From: Massilia sp. METH4
GTDB lineage: Bacteria > Pseudomonadota > Gammaproteobacteria > Burkholderiales > Burkholderiaceae_D
Direction of reading: 5' to 3'
DNA length: 64,000 nucleotides
Assembly: GCF_037094685.1 (NCBI RefSeq)
Contig: NZ_CP146614.1
Coordinates: 620,001-684,000 of the forward strand
The first letter of the stretch is position 1, and every line of letters starts with the position of its first letter. The position numbers were made by a program, and so were the translations under genes. A model generated the notes under the pieces. The model was not told the origin of the DNA. It worked only from the letters and a program-made list of their open reading frames with translations, and did not search any database. Shown here one piece after another: positions 16,481 to 25,139 of the stretch.

Positions 16481-17937
16481 AGTCAGCGGTAATGTCCATG
16501 AACGCATTGAAGACGCCCCTGGCGCTGGCCGCCGCGCTGGTGCTGGGCGGTTGCGCGCTGTCCGCCCCGCCGGCCAGGGTCGACGCCCAGGGCCCCGAGG
16601 CGTGGCATGCGCCGCTGCCGCACGGCGGCACCGTCGCGCAACTGTCGCTCTGGTGGCGCAGCCAGGGCGATCCGCTGCTGGCCGAGCTGGTGGAAGCGGC
16701 GCAGGCCGTGAGCCCCACCGTGGCGGCGGCGCGCAGCCGGCTCGCCCAGGCGCGCGAGGCGCGCGTGGCCGCCGGCGCGGCACTGGCGCCCACCGTCGAC
16801 GGGGCGCTGACCTCGACCCGGTCCAGCCAGCAAAGCGCAGCGCTGCCGGTGAACACCACCTCGCAGGGCTATTTCCAGGCCGCGTGGGAAATCGACATCT
16901 TCGGCGCCAACCGCGCCGTGCGCGACGCGACGCAGGCCCGCTACGAAGGCGCGCAGGCCGGCTGGCACGACGCCCGCGTGACGGTGGCGGCGGACACCGC
17001 GAACACCTATTACCAGTACCGCGCCTGCGAACGGCTGCTGGACGTGACCCGGCAGGACGCCGCCTCGCGCGCCGACACGGCGCGGCTGACGGAACTGACG
17101 GCACGGGCGGGCTTCGCGGCGCCGGCCGACCTGGCCCTGGCGCGCGCCAGCGCGGCCGACGGCGCCAACCGCGAGATCGCCCAGCGCGCCCAGTGCGAGG
17201 TGGACGTGAAGACGCTGGTCGCCCTGACCGCGATGGCCGAACCCGAGCTGCGCAAGCGCCTGGCCGACGCCACGGCGGAACTGTCGCCGGCACAGGGCAT
17301 CGCGCTAGCGTCGCTCCCGGCCGAGACGCTGGCCCAGCGGCCGGACGTGTTCAACGCCGAGCGCGAAGTGGCCGCCGCGAGCTTCGAGGTGGCCGGCGCG
17401 CGCGCCCAGCGCTTTCCGCGGCTGACCATCGCGGGTTCGATCGGCCGCGGCCAGGTCCACGCCGCCGGCGAGAGCGTGACCGCCGGCACGTGGACGATCG
17501 GCCCGGTGCAGATGACGCTGCCGGTATTCGATGCCGGCCGGCGCCGCGCCTCCGTCGAGGCGGCTCGCGAACGCTACGAGGCGGCCGTGACCACCTACCG
17601 GGGCAGCGTCCGCCAGGCCGTCGCCGAAGTGGAACAGGCGCTCGTCAACCTGCAGGGCACCGACCTGCGCGCCGTGCAGGCGCAGGCATCGCTGGAAGGC
17701 TACCGCGCTTCTTTCACCGCCGCCGAAGACCTGTACAGGAACGGCATGGGCAGCCTGCTGCAGCTGGAAGACGCGCGGCGCACGCGCCTGGCCGCCGAGA
17801 ACGCGGTGATCGCCGTGCAGCGCGAACGCAGCGCCGCGTGGATCGCCCTGTACCGCGCCGCCGGCGGCGGCTGGAACCGCGACATCTTGAACGCATCGGC
17901 AAACTCATCTGCAATATCCTCCGCGAGCAACCAATGA
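16477..17937 (+). CDS. RND efflux outer-membrane factor lipoprotein (NodT/OprM family)
   Basis: The 486-residue protein has a lipoprotein signal with lipobox LGGC (about residue 25). Two outer-membrane efflux domains follow, with family motifs WWRSQGDPLLAELVEAA, WEIDIFGANRA, LAQRPDVFNAEREVAAASFEVAGARAQRFPRL (at the repeat junction) and LPVFDAGRRRASVEAARERYE. It forms the TolC-like exit duct of the pump encoded downstream. It overlaps both neighbours by ATGA, so translation is coupled. Placing the outer-membrane gene before the adaptor is less common than adaptor-pump-duct order. Confidence 0.92.
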   Translation: MKSAVMSMNALKTPLALAAALVLGGCALSAPPARVDAQGPEAWHAPLPHGGTVAQLSLWWRSQGDPLLAELVEAAQAVSPTVAAARSRLAQAREARVAAGAALAPTVDGALTSTRSSQQSAALPVNTTSQGYFQAAWEIDIFGANRAVRDATQARYEGAQAGWHDARVTVAADTANTYYQYRACERLLDVTRQDAASRADTARLTELTARAGFAAPADLALARASAADGANREIAQRAQCEVDVKTLVALTAMAEPELRKRLADATAELSPAQGIALASLPAETLAQRPDVFNAEREVAAASFEVAGARAQRFPRLTIAGSIGRGQVHAAGESVTAGTWTIGPVQMTLPVFDAGRRRASVEAARERYEAAVTTYRGSVRQAVAEVEQALVNLQGTDLRAVQAQASLEGYRASFTAAEDLYRNGMGSLLQLEDARRTRLAAENAVIAVQRERSAAWIALYRAAGGGWNRDILNASANSSAISSASNQ

Positions 17938-19166
17938 ACGAGACCCAACACGAGCTCAACACCAAGCCCAACATCAAGCTCAACACCAAGCTCAACATCA
18001 AGCCGGGCGCCAAACCGCTCGCGCTGGCCCTGCTGGCCGCCGTCGCGCTCGGCGGCGCCGGCGTGGCGCTGTACAGCCCCGCCTCCAGTGCCGCGGATGA
18101 AAAGAAACCGGCCACCGCCACCCCGGCGCTGACCGTGTCGACCACCCGGCCGCAATCGGCCACGCTGCCGCTGCGCCTGACCGCGAACGGCAACGTGGCG
18201 GCGTGGCAGGAAGCGTCGATCGGCAGCGAGTCGAACGGCTTGCGGCTGACCGAGGTGCGCGTGAACGTGGGCGACGTGGTGAAGAAGGGCCAGGTGCTGG
18301 CCGTGTTCTCGGCCGATACCGTGAACGCGGACGTGGCGCAGGCGAAGGCCGCGCTGGCCGAAGCCCAGGCCAATGCCGCCGAGGCGCAGGCCAATGCGAA
18401 GCGGGCGCGCGCCGTGCAGGCATCGGGCGCGCTGTCCGAGCAGCAGATCTCGCAATACCTGACGGCCGAGCAGACGGCCAATGCGCGCATCGAATCGGCG
18501 CGCGCCACGCTGGCTTCGCAGCAGCTGCGCCTGAAGTACACGCAGGTGGTGGCGCCGGATGCCGGTGTGATCTCCGCGCGCAGCGCCACGGTCGGCGCCG
18601 TGATCGGTCCCGGCACGGAACTGTTCCGCATGATCCGCCAGGGCCGCCTCGAATGGCGGGCCGAGGTCACGGCCGCCGAGCTGAAAAGCATCCGCATCGG
18701 TTCCACCGCGGTGGTGAAAGCCGCCAATGGCAGCGAGCTGGCGGGCAAGGTGCGCATGATCGCGCCCACGGTGGACGCGCAAACCCGCTCGGCGCTCGTC
18801 TACGTCGACCTGCCACCGGATTCACGCAGCAATGCGCCGTTCAAGGCGGGCATGTTCGCCAGCGGCCATTTCGAACTGGGCACGTCGGGCGCGCTGACCT
18901 TGCCGCAGCCGGCCGTGGTGGTGCGCGACGGCTTTCCCTATGTGTTCCGGCTCAACGCCGATTCCCGCGTGAGCCAGTTGAAGGTGCAGACCGGGCGGCG
19001 TACCGGCGACCGGGTCGAGATCCTCTCCGGTGTCACGGCCGACATGCCGGTGGTGCTGAACGGCGCCGGCTTCCTGAACGACGGCGACCTGGTGCGGGTC
19101 GCGAATTCGGCACCGGCGGCGGCACCGGCCGCCGCCGCCGCGCCGGCGCAGCGCACCGTGAAATGA
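17934..19166 (+). CDS. RND efflux periplasmic adaptor (membrane fusion protein)
   Basis: The 410-residue adaptor begins with an unusual N-terminus rich in Asn, Lys and Thr, built from short repeats of the type KPNIKLNTKLNIK. One membrane segment follows (about 28-46). The barrel-sandwich halves (VGDVVKKGQVLAVF and TQVVAPDAGVISAR) enclose an Ala/Gln-rich coiled-coil hairpin at about 120-185. It bridges the inner-membrane pump and the outer-membrane duct. It starts within the stop of the upstream gene and lies 10 bp before the pump gene. Confidence 0.92.
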   Translation: MNETQHELNTKPNIKLNTKLNIKPGAKPLALALLAAVALGGAGVALYSPASSAADEKKPATATPALTVSTTRPQSATLPLRLTANGNVAAWQEASIGSESNGLRLTEVRVNVGDVVKKGQVLAVFSADTVNADVAQAKAALAEAQANAAEAQANAKRARAVQASGALSEQQISQYLTAEQTANARIESARATLASQQLRLKYTQVVAPDAGVISARSATVGAVIGPGTELFRMIRQGRLEWRAEVTAAELKSIRIGSTAVVKAANGSELAGKVRMIAPTVDAQTRSALVYVDLPPDSRSNAPFKAGMFASGHFELGTSGALTLPQPAVVVRDGFPYVFRLNADSRVSQLKVQTGRRTGDRVEILSGVTADMPVVLNGAGFLNDGDLVRVANSAPAAAPAAAAAPAQRTVK

Positions 19167-19176
19167 AGGACATGCG

Positions 19177-22100
19177 ATGAACTTTTCCGCCCTGTCGATC
19201 CGGAATCCGATTCCGGCGATCATGCTCTTCACCCTGCTCACGCTGGCGGGGCTGCTGGCCTACAAGGCCAACCCGGTGCAGGACTTTCCGGACATCGAAC
19301 TGCCGATCGTCACCGTCAGCGCCACGCTGCCGGGCGCCGCGCCGGCCCAGCTGGAAACCGAGGTCGCGCGCAAGATCGAGGATTCGGTGGCCACGCTGCA
19401 AGGCGTGAAGAACATCTACACGAAGGTGCTCGACGGCGTGGCCACGGTCACCGTCGAGTTCATCCTCGAGAAGAACATCTCCGACGGCGTGAACGAGGTG
19501 CGCGACGCCGTCTCCCAGGTGCGCGCCGACATGCCGGCCGAATTGCGTGAACCGGTCGTCAGCAAGGTGTCGACCGCGGGCCGCGTGATCACCACGTTCA
19601 TCGTGGCCAGCAAGCCGGGCACCACGCGCATCGACGATGCGGACCTGTCCTGGTTCGTCGATAACACCGTGGCCAAGCGGCTGCTGACGGTGCCGGGCGT
19701 CGGCTCCGTCAAGCGCGTGGGCGGCGTGGACCGCGAGATCCGCGTGGAGCTGGACGATGCCCAGATGGCCGCGCTGCGCGTCTCGGCACTCGATGTGTCG
19801 CGCCAGCTGCGCCTCGTCCAGCGCGAGGCGCCGGGCGGGCGCGGCGACGTATCGGGCGCCGAGCAATCGGTGCGCACCATCGGTACCGTGCAGTCGGCCC
19901 AGGAACTGGCGAAGATGGACATTCCGCTGGGCGATGGCCGCCACGTGCGGCTGGACCAGGTGGCCAAGGTGACGGACACCGTCGCCGAACCGCGCGCCGT
20001 CGCCACGCAGGACGGCAAGCCGGTCGTCGCGTTCGAGGTGTTCCGCACCAAGGGTGCCAGCGAGACCGCGGTGGCCGAGGGCGTGGCCGCGGCCGTGGAA
20101 CAGCTGCGCAAGAACCACCCGAACCTGGAAATGAAGCAGGTGATCGACAACGCCTTCCCGGTCGAGGAAAACTTCGAAGGCTCGATGGAGCTGCTGTACG
20201 AAGGCGCGATCCTGGCCGTGATCGTGGTGTTCTGGTTCCTGCGCGACTGGCGCGCCACGCTGGTGGCGTCGGCCGCCCTGCCCCTTTCCGTGCTGCCCGC
20301 CTTCCTGGGCATCTATTGGTTCGGCTACACGCTCAACACGGTGACCCTGCTGTCGCTGGCCCTCGTGGTGGGCGTGCTGGTGGACGATGCGATCGTGGAG
20401 ATCGAGAACATCGAACGCCACCTGCAGATGGGCAAGACGCCGATGCAGGCGGCGCTGGAGGCGGCCGACGAGATCGGCATGGCCGTGATCGCCACCACGT
20501 TCGCGCTGGTGGCCGTGTTCCTGCCCACCGCCTTCATGGGCGGCATTCCCGGCAAGTTCTTCAAGCAGTTCGGCTGGACCGCCGTGCTGGCGGTGCTCGC
20601 CTCGCTGGTGGTGGCGCGCCTGCTGACGCCGATGATGGCCGCGTACCTCCTGAAACCCATCAAGCGCAAGCATGAGGATGAGCAGGAGCGGGACGGCCCG
20701 ATCATGACGCGCTACCTGCGCACCATGAAATGGTGCCTGAAGCACCGCGCCGTGACGGCCATCGCCTCGGCCGTGTTCTTCGTGTGCTCGATCATGCTGG
20801 TCGGCCTGCTGCCGACGGGCTTCGTGCCGCCGGCCGACCGCGCGCAGACCCAGGTGAACGTGGAACTGCCGCCCGGCTCCACGCTGGCGCAGACGCGCGA
20901 GGTGGCCGAGCAGGCGCGGCAGGCGGCAATGCGCGTGCCCGGCATCACGGGCGTATTCAGCTCGATCGGCGGCGGCTCTTCCGGCGACGCGTTCGCACCG
21001 GGTGCCGCGGCCGAGGCGCGCCGCGCCGTGCTCACCATCACCACCGTGCACCGCACCGATCGCGATGAAACGATGGCCGAGATCGATTCGCTGCTGCGGC
21101 GCCAGCTGGGCAATATCGCCGGCGCGCGCTTCACCGTGGGCCCGCCGGATACGGGCGTGAAGATGCAGCTGGTGCTGCAATCGGAAGACCCCGAGGCGCT
21201 GATCGCCGCCGCGCGGCGCGCCGAGCGCGAGCTGCGCACACTGCAGGGCATCGGCAACGTCACCTCGTCGGCCTCGCTGGTGCGGCCCGAGATCATCGTG
21301 CGGCCCGACTTCGCCCGCGCCGCCGACCTGGGCGTGACGGCCGCTTCGATCGGCGAGACCGTGCGCGTGGCCACGGCCGGCGACTACGACTTCGACCTGA
21401 CGAAGATGAACCTGCCGGAGCGCCAGGTGCCGATCCGCGTCAAGCTGCCCGACCCCGTGCGCGCCGACCTCGACGCGATCGGGCGCCTGACGGTGCCGGG
21501 CCGTAACGGTCCGGTGCTGCTGGCCAATGTGGCGACGATCACGATGGAATCCGGCCCGGCCCAGATCGACCGCCTGAACCGCAGCCGCAATGTGACGCTG
21601 GACGTGGAACTGGGCAGCCGCTCGCTGGGCGAGCTCAATGCCGAGGCGCGCGCGCTGCCGGCGCTGGCCAACCTGCCGCCGAACGTGCGCATCGCCGAGC
21701 TGGGCGATGCGCAGGAGATGGCCGCGCTGTTCGCCAGCTTCGGCATCGCCATGGCGATCGGCGTGCTGTGCATCTACGGCGTGCTCGTGCTGCTGTTCAA
21801 GGACTTCATGCAGCCGGTCACGATCCTGGCCGCCCTGCCCCTGTCCATCGGCGGCGCCATCGTGCTGCTGCTCATCACGGGCAATGCGCTGTCGATGCCG
21901 TCGATGATCGGCCTGATCATGCTGATGGGGATCGTGACGAAGAACTCGATCCTGCTGGTCGACTATGCGATCCTGGCGCGCCAGGCAGGCATGAGCCGCA
22001 CCGACGCCCTCGTCGATGCCTGCCACAAGCGCAGCCGGCCGATCCTGATGACGACCATCGCGATGGGTGCCGGCATGATGCCGCTGGCGCTGGGCCTGGG

Positions 22101-22350
22101 CGCCGACCCCAGCTTCCGCGCGCCGATGGCGATCACGGTGATCGGCGGCCTGATCACGTCCACGCTGCTGAGCCTGCTGGTGGTGCCCGCCGTGTTCACC
22201 TACGTGGACGATATCGAGCACTGGATCGCGCGCATGGTGCGCAAGCTGCGGCACAAGGATCACCCGCACGGCGAACACGTCGAGCACCAGCACGGCGGCG
22301 CGGCAAACCTGCCGCGCGCGGCCGAGCCGGGCAAGGCGGGCGGGCATTGA
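19177..22350 (+). CDS. RND-family efflux pump, inner-membrane subunit
   Basis: The 1057-residue protein has the RND layout of two six-helix halves, each with a large periplasmic loop. The proton-relay aspartates are visible in GVLVDDAIVEIENIERH. Conserved sequences include PVQDFPDIELPIVTVSA, PTAFMGGIPG, LLPTGFVPPADR and GIVTKNSILLVDYAI. A His-rich tail (about 1028-1050) ends the protein. It exchanges protons for drugs or other toxic compounds and completes the tripartite pump. Substrate specificity cannot be told from sequence. Confidence 0.93.
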   Translation: MNFSALSIRNPIPAIMLFTLLTLAGLLAYKANPVQDFPDIELPIVTVSATLPGAAPAQLETEVARKIEDSVATLQGVKNIYTKVLDGVATVTVEFILEKNISDGVNEVRDAVSQVRADMPAELREPVVSKVSTAGRVITTFIVASKPGTTRIDDADLSWFVDNTVAKRLLTVPGVGSVKRVGGVDREIRVELDDAQMAALRVSALDVSRQLRLVQREAPGGRGDVSGAEQSVRTIGTVQSAQELAKMDIPLGDGRHVRLDQVAKVTDTVAEPRAVATQDGKPVVAFEVFRTKGASETAVAEGVAAAVEQLRKNHPNLEMKQVIDNAFPVEENFEGSMELLYEGAILAVIVVFWFLRDWRATLVASAALPLSVLPAFLGIYWFGYTLNTVTLLSLALVVGVLVDDAIVEIENIERHLQMGKTPMQAALEAADEIGMAVIATTFALVAVFLPTAFMGGIPGKFFKQFGWTAVLAVLASLVVARLLTPMMAAYLLKPIKRKHEDEQERDGPIMTRYLRTMKWCLKHRAVTAIASAVFFVCSIMLVGLLPTGFVPPADRAQTQVNVELPPGSTLAQTREVAEQARQAAMRVPGITGVFSSIGGGSSGDAFAPGAAAEARRAVLTITTVHRTDRDETMAEIDSLLRRQLGNIAGARFTVGPPDTGVKMQLVLQSEDPEALIAAARRAERELRTLQGIGNVTSSASLVRPEIIVRPDFARAADLGVTAASIGETVRVATAGDYDFDLTKMNLPERQVPIRVKLPDPVRADLDAIGRLTVPGRNGPVLLANVATITMESGPAQIDRLNRSRNVTLDVELGSRSLGELNAEARALPALANLPPNVRIAELGDAQEMAALFASFGIAMAIGVLCIYGVLVLLFKDFMQPVTILAALPLSIGGAIVLLLITGNALSMPSMIGLIMLMGIVTKNSILLVDYAILARQAGMSRTDALVDACHKRSRPILMTTIAMGAGMMPLALGLGADPSFRAPMAITVIGGLITSTLLSLLVVPAVFTYVDDIEHWIARMVRKLRHKDHPHGEHVEHQHGGAANLPRAAEPGKAGGH

Positions 22351-22447
22351 GCTTCATAAGTGCCGTTCCTTCGAGCTGGCCCCAGGTGCAAGATCCGGGG
22401 GCGCAGCCCGAGTTGCAAGGAAAACGCCGCTCCTCGCCGGCGTAGCG

Positions 22448-22469
22448 GTCCGGGCTTGCAAGCCCGGAC
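22448..22469. terminator. Perfect 22-bp palindrome after the RND operon
   Basis: The 11-bp arms GTCCGGGCTTG and CAAGCCCGGAC meet without a gap, about 98 bp after the pump stop and 72 bp before the 3' end of the convergent GAF gene. It may terminate both genes. Only a weak TGCTTCC tail follows. Confidence 0.5.
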
Positions 22470-22541
22470 TGCTTCCTGACCCCTGCCTTTCGCCTTGGGG
22501 TTCGAGCACGCGCCCCGGCTCTCAAGCCGAGCCCCGATCTG

Positions 22542-23282
22542 CTACTTCTTCCTCACCTCTTCCGAAGCGATATCGGCCAGGTCCTTGAGCGCCTGCAGCT
22601 CGGTGCCGCGCAGCTTGCGCGGCTCGCGGTCGATTACGCACAGCGTGCCCAGCGCCTGGCCGGCGGCGTCGCGCACCGGCACACCGGCGTAGAAGCGGAT
22701 CTTCGGGTCGCCCTGCACCAGCGGATTCTCGCGAAAGCGCGGGTCGGCCGCCGCGTCCTCGACCACGAACACGTCGCCGGCCAGCACCGCGTGCGAGCAG
22801 AACGCCCACTCGCGCGGGGTTTCCTGCGCCTCGAGGCCAACGCGCGCCTTGAACCACTGCCGCGTCGACGTCAGCAGCGATACCAGTGCGATCGGCGAGC
22901 CCGTCACCTGGGCCGCGAGGCGCACGATGCGGTCGAAGCGGTTTTCCGATGCGGTGTCGACCAGTTGCGACGCGGCGAGCGCCGCCAGGCGCTCCGCTTC
23001 TTCCCTGCCCACCGGGTAGCCGGGCGCCGGATCGGGCTGGAACTCGGGCGATACCGGCGACAGTGCGGCCTCCACCGCCTGGCCGACGGTGGCCGGGGGA
23101 TTGCCGGGCGCCTGGTCGAGCAGCCTGGCGATCGCCGAGAGGCGGGTGCGGCGGTGGCCGCCGGGCGTCTTCCAAGAAGCGATGGCGCCGCTTTCCATCC
23201 ACATCTGGACGGTACTGGTGGCTACGCCGAGCAGGCGCGCGGCGGCCGTGGTCGTCAGGATCGGGTCTTCTTCATTGCTCAT
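22542..23282 (-). CDS. Helix-turn-helix / GAF-domain protein
   Basis: The 246-residue protein joins a MerR/excisionase-like DNA-binding domain (about 8-55, TTTAAARLLGVATSTVQMWMESG and TPGGHRRTRLSAI) to a GAF domain (about 90-240). The GAF domain has the GAF-typical WAFCSHAVLAGDVFVVEDA and FYAGVPVRDAAGQALGTLCVID. GAF domains bind small ligands or cyclic nucleotides, so this is probably a one-component transcription regulator. The ATG at 23282 is preferred to one seven codons upstream because AGGA lies at correct spacing. It is divergent from the chemoreceptor gene across a region with repeated CAAATTT words. Confidence 0.82.
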   Translation of the reverse strand: MSNEEDPILTTTAAARLLGVATSTVQMWMESGAIASWKTPGGHRRTRLSAIARLLDQAPGNPPATVGQAVEAALSPVSPEFQPDPAPGYPVGREEAERLAALAASQLVDTASENRFDRIVRLAAQVTGSPIALVSLLTSTRQWFKARVGLEAQETPREWAFCSHAVLAGDVFVVEDAAADPRFRENPLVQGDPKIRFYAGVPVRDAAGQALGTLCVIDREPRKLRGTELQALKDLADIASEEVRKK

Positions 23283-23331
23283 ATGGTCATCCTGTGTGGG
23301 CAACAGTATACGCTCCGTTCCGTCGATTTAA

Positions 23332-23432
23332 CAAATTTGATGGATTCTCGCGACCCGACAATCAAATTTCGCAATTTATGTTGATTTACGGCAACTAGTA
23401 AGGCATTATATCGATCGAATTCATCAAATTTG
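23332..23432. promoter_or_regulatory. Three CAAATTT(G) words in a divergent control region
   Basis: CAAATTTG occurs at 23332-23339 and 23425-23432, and CAAATTTC at 23363-23370, in an AT-rich island between the HTH-GAF and chemoreceptor genes. Two are preceded by AT, giving ATCAAATTT. They could be binding sites for the neighbouring HTH protein. Confidence 0.4.
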
Positions 23433-23438
23433 CCGACC

Positions 23439-25031
23439 ATGAACCCCTTCCGCCACGCCAGCCTTGCCACCAAGCTGTATTCGGCCTTCGCACTCGTCCT
23501 GCTCTTCACCGTCATCCTTGCCGTGTTCGCGATCTCGCGCGTGAACCAGATCGACGCCGCGCTCGACAGCGCGAATACGCTACGCCGCACCGAGCTCGAT
23601 CCGCTGCTGAACGCCCGCGAAGCGCTGGCGCAGACCGGTATCGCGGCACGCAACGCCTTCATCTTCCGCGACGACGCGGCCGCCACGCGCGAGCTCGACA
23701 TTCTGGATCGCCACAAGGCCGCCTACCTGGCCGAGCTGCAAAGAATCGAGCCGCTGCTGCGCGGCCTGCCGGAATTCGACAAGGTGCGCGACGGGATGCT
23801 GCAGATGGCACGCGAGCTGGAACGGCCGCGCACCTACCGCACGGCCGGCGACCTGGAACGCTACGGTATCTTCCTGGTCGAGGAATGCAGCCCCCTGCGC
23901 CGCCGCATCGTCGCAGACATCGACACGCTGTTGAACGAGCTGAAGCAGCGGAACGACGCGGCCACCGCCGCTGCCACCGCGCAGGCCGCGAAGGCGCGCT
24001 GGTGGATCGGCGCGCTCGCCCTGGGCAGCGCCGTGCTGTGCGTGGTGGTCGGGACCGCGATCGTGCGCGGCCTGCTGCGCGAACTGGGCGGCGAGCCGGC
24101 CTATGCCGCCGGCGTGGCACGCGCCATCGCACGCGGCGAACTCCAGCACCCGGTGGACAGTGCCCGCGCCGACGGCAACAGCCTGCTGCACGCGATGGCG
24201 ACGATGCAGGATGGACTGGCGCACATCGTGAAGGACGTGCGCAGCGGCACCGTGGCGATCACCGCGACTTCCGCCGAGATCGCCGCCGGCAATGCGGACC
24301 TGTCGGACCGCACCGAGGCGCAGGCGGCCGCTCTGGCGCAGGTCGCGGCGTCGATGAAGCACCTGGTCGAATCGGTGGGCGCCAATGCCGGCTATGCCGA
24401 GGAAGCCAGCCGCCTGTCGCGGCAGGCCACGGAAGTATCGCGCCAGGGCGGCGCCGCGGTGGACAGCGTGGTCGCCACGATGAACATGATCGACGCTTCC
24501 TCGCAGAAGATCGTCGACATCATTGCCGTCATCGACGGCATCGCGTTCCAGACCAATATCCTCGCGCTCAATGCCGCGGTGGAAGCTGCCCGCGCCGGCG
24601 AACAGGGCCGCGGCTTCGCCGTGGTGGCGAGCGAGGTGCGCAACCTGGCGCACCGCTCGGCCACGGCGGCAAGGGAAGTGAAGGCCCTGATCGAGGATTC
24701 GGTCGGCAAGGTCGCCCTCGGCACGGCGCAGGTCGGCACGGCGGGCGCCACGATGAAGAGCGTGGTCGATGGCATTGCCCGCGTGTCCGGCATCATGCAG
24801 GACATCTCGAACACGACCCGCGCGCAAAGCGGCGATATCGCATCGGTGGGCGCGGCCATCGCCCGGCTCGATGACATGACCGTGCGCAATGCCACACTCG
24901 TCGACGAAGCTGCCGCCGCCGCGCAATCCCTGCGCATGCAGGCCGACCACCTGGCCGGCGTGGTCGATACGTTCCAGCTGGAACCGGCGGGCGGGCCGGC
25001 GCGGCGCGGCGGGCCGGCGCTGGCGGCCTGA
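23439..25031 (+). CDS. Methyl-accepting chemotaxis protein
   Basis: The 530-residue receptor has an N-terminal membrane helix (about 12-34), a periplasmic four-helix-bundle ligand domain (to about 185), a second membrane helix (about 188-212) and a HAMP-like linker. Its signalling domain carries the hairpin tip [20 protein letters not shown] and [20 protein letters not shown]. It binds CheA and CheW at the inner membrane. The ATG at 23439 is chosen over an in-frame TTG three codons earlier. A Pro/Gly/Ala tail replaces a clear CheR-binding pentapeptide. No che genes are nearby, so it is an orphan receptor. Confidence 0.9.
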   Translation: MNPFRHASLATKLYSAFALVLLFTVILAVFAISRVNQIDAALDSANTLRRTELDPLLNAREALAQTGIAARNAFIFRDDAAATRELDILDRHKAAYLAELQRIEPLLRGLPEFDKVRDGMLQMARELERPRTYRTAGDLERYGIFLVEECSPLRRRIVADIDTLLNELKQRNDAATAAATAQAAKARWWIGALALGSAVLCVVVGTAIVRGLLRELGGEPAYAAGVARAIARGELQHPVDSARADGNSLLHAMATMQDGLAHIVKDVRSGTVAITATSAEIAAGNADLSDRTEAQAAALAQVAASMKHLVESVGANAGYAEEASRLSRQATEVSRQGGAAVDSVVATMNMIDASSQKIVDIIAVIDGIAFQTNILALNAAVEAARAGEQGRGFAVVASEVRNLAHRSATAAREVKALIEDSVGKVALGTAQVGTAGATMKSVVDGIARVSGIMQDISNTTRAQSGDIASVGAAIARLDDMTVRNATLVDEAAAAAQSLRMQADHLAGVVDTFQLEPAGGPARRGGPALAA

Positions 25032-25139
25032 ACGCAACACCGCGGCGCCGCCGCCACATGACTCCGCCATAGCCGGCACTTGTCGCTATACTGGTGGTAT
25101 CAGCGTCGGAATCAGCATGTCATCCCGTGGGGAGGCGCC

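Noticed and set aside
19033..22347. A 1104-codon minus-strand open frame opposite the RND pump
   Set aside because: It mirrors the pump gene codon by codon and encodes a His/Gly/Arg-rich sequence with no recognisable motif.
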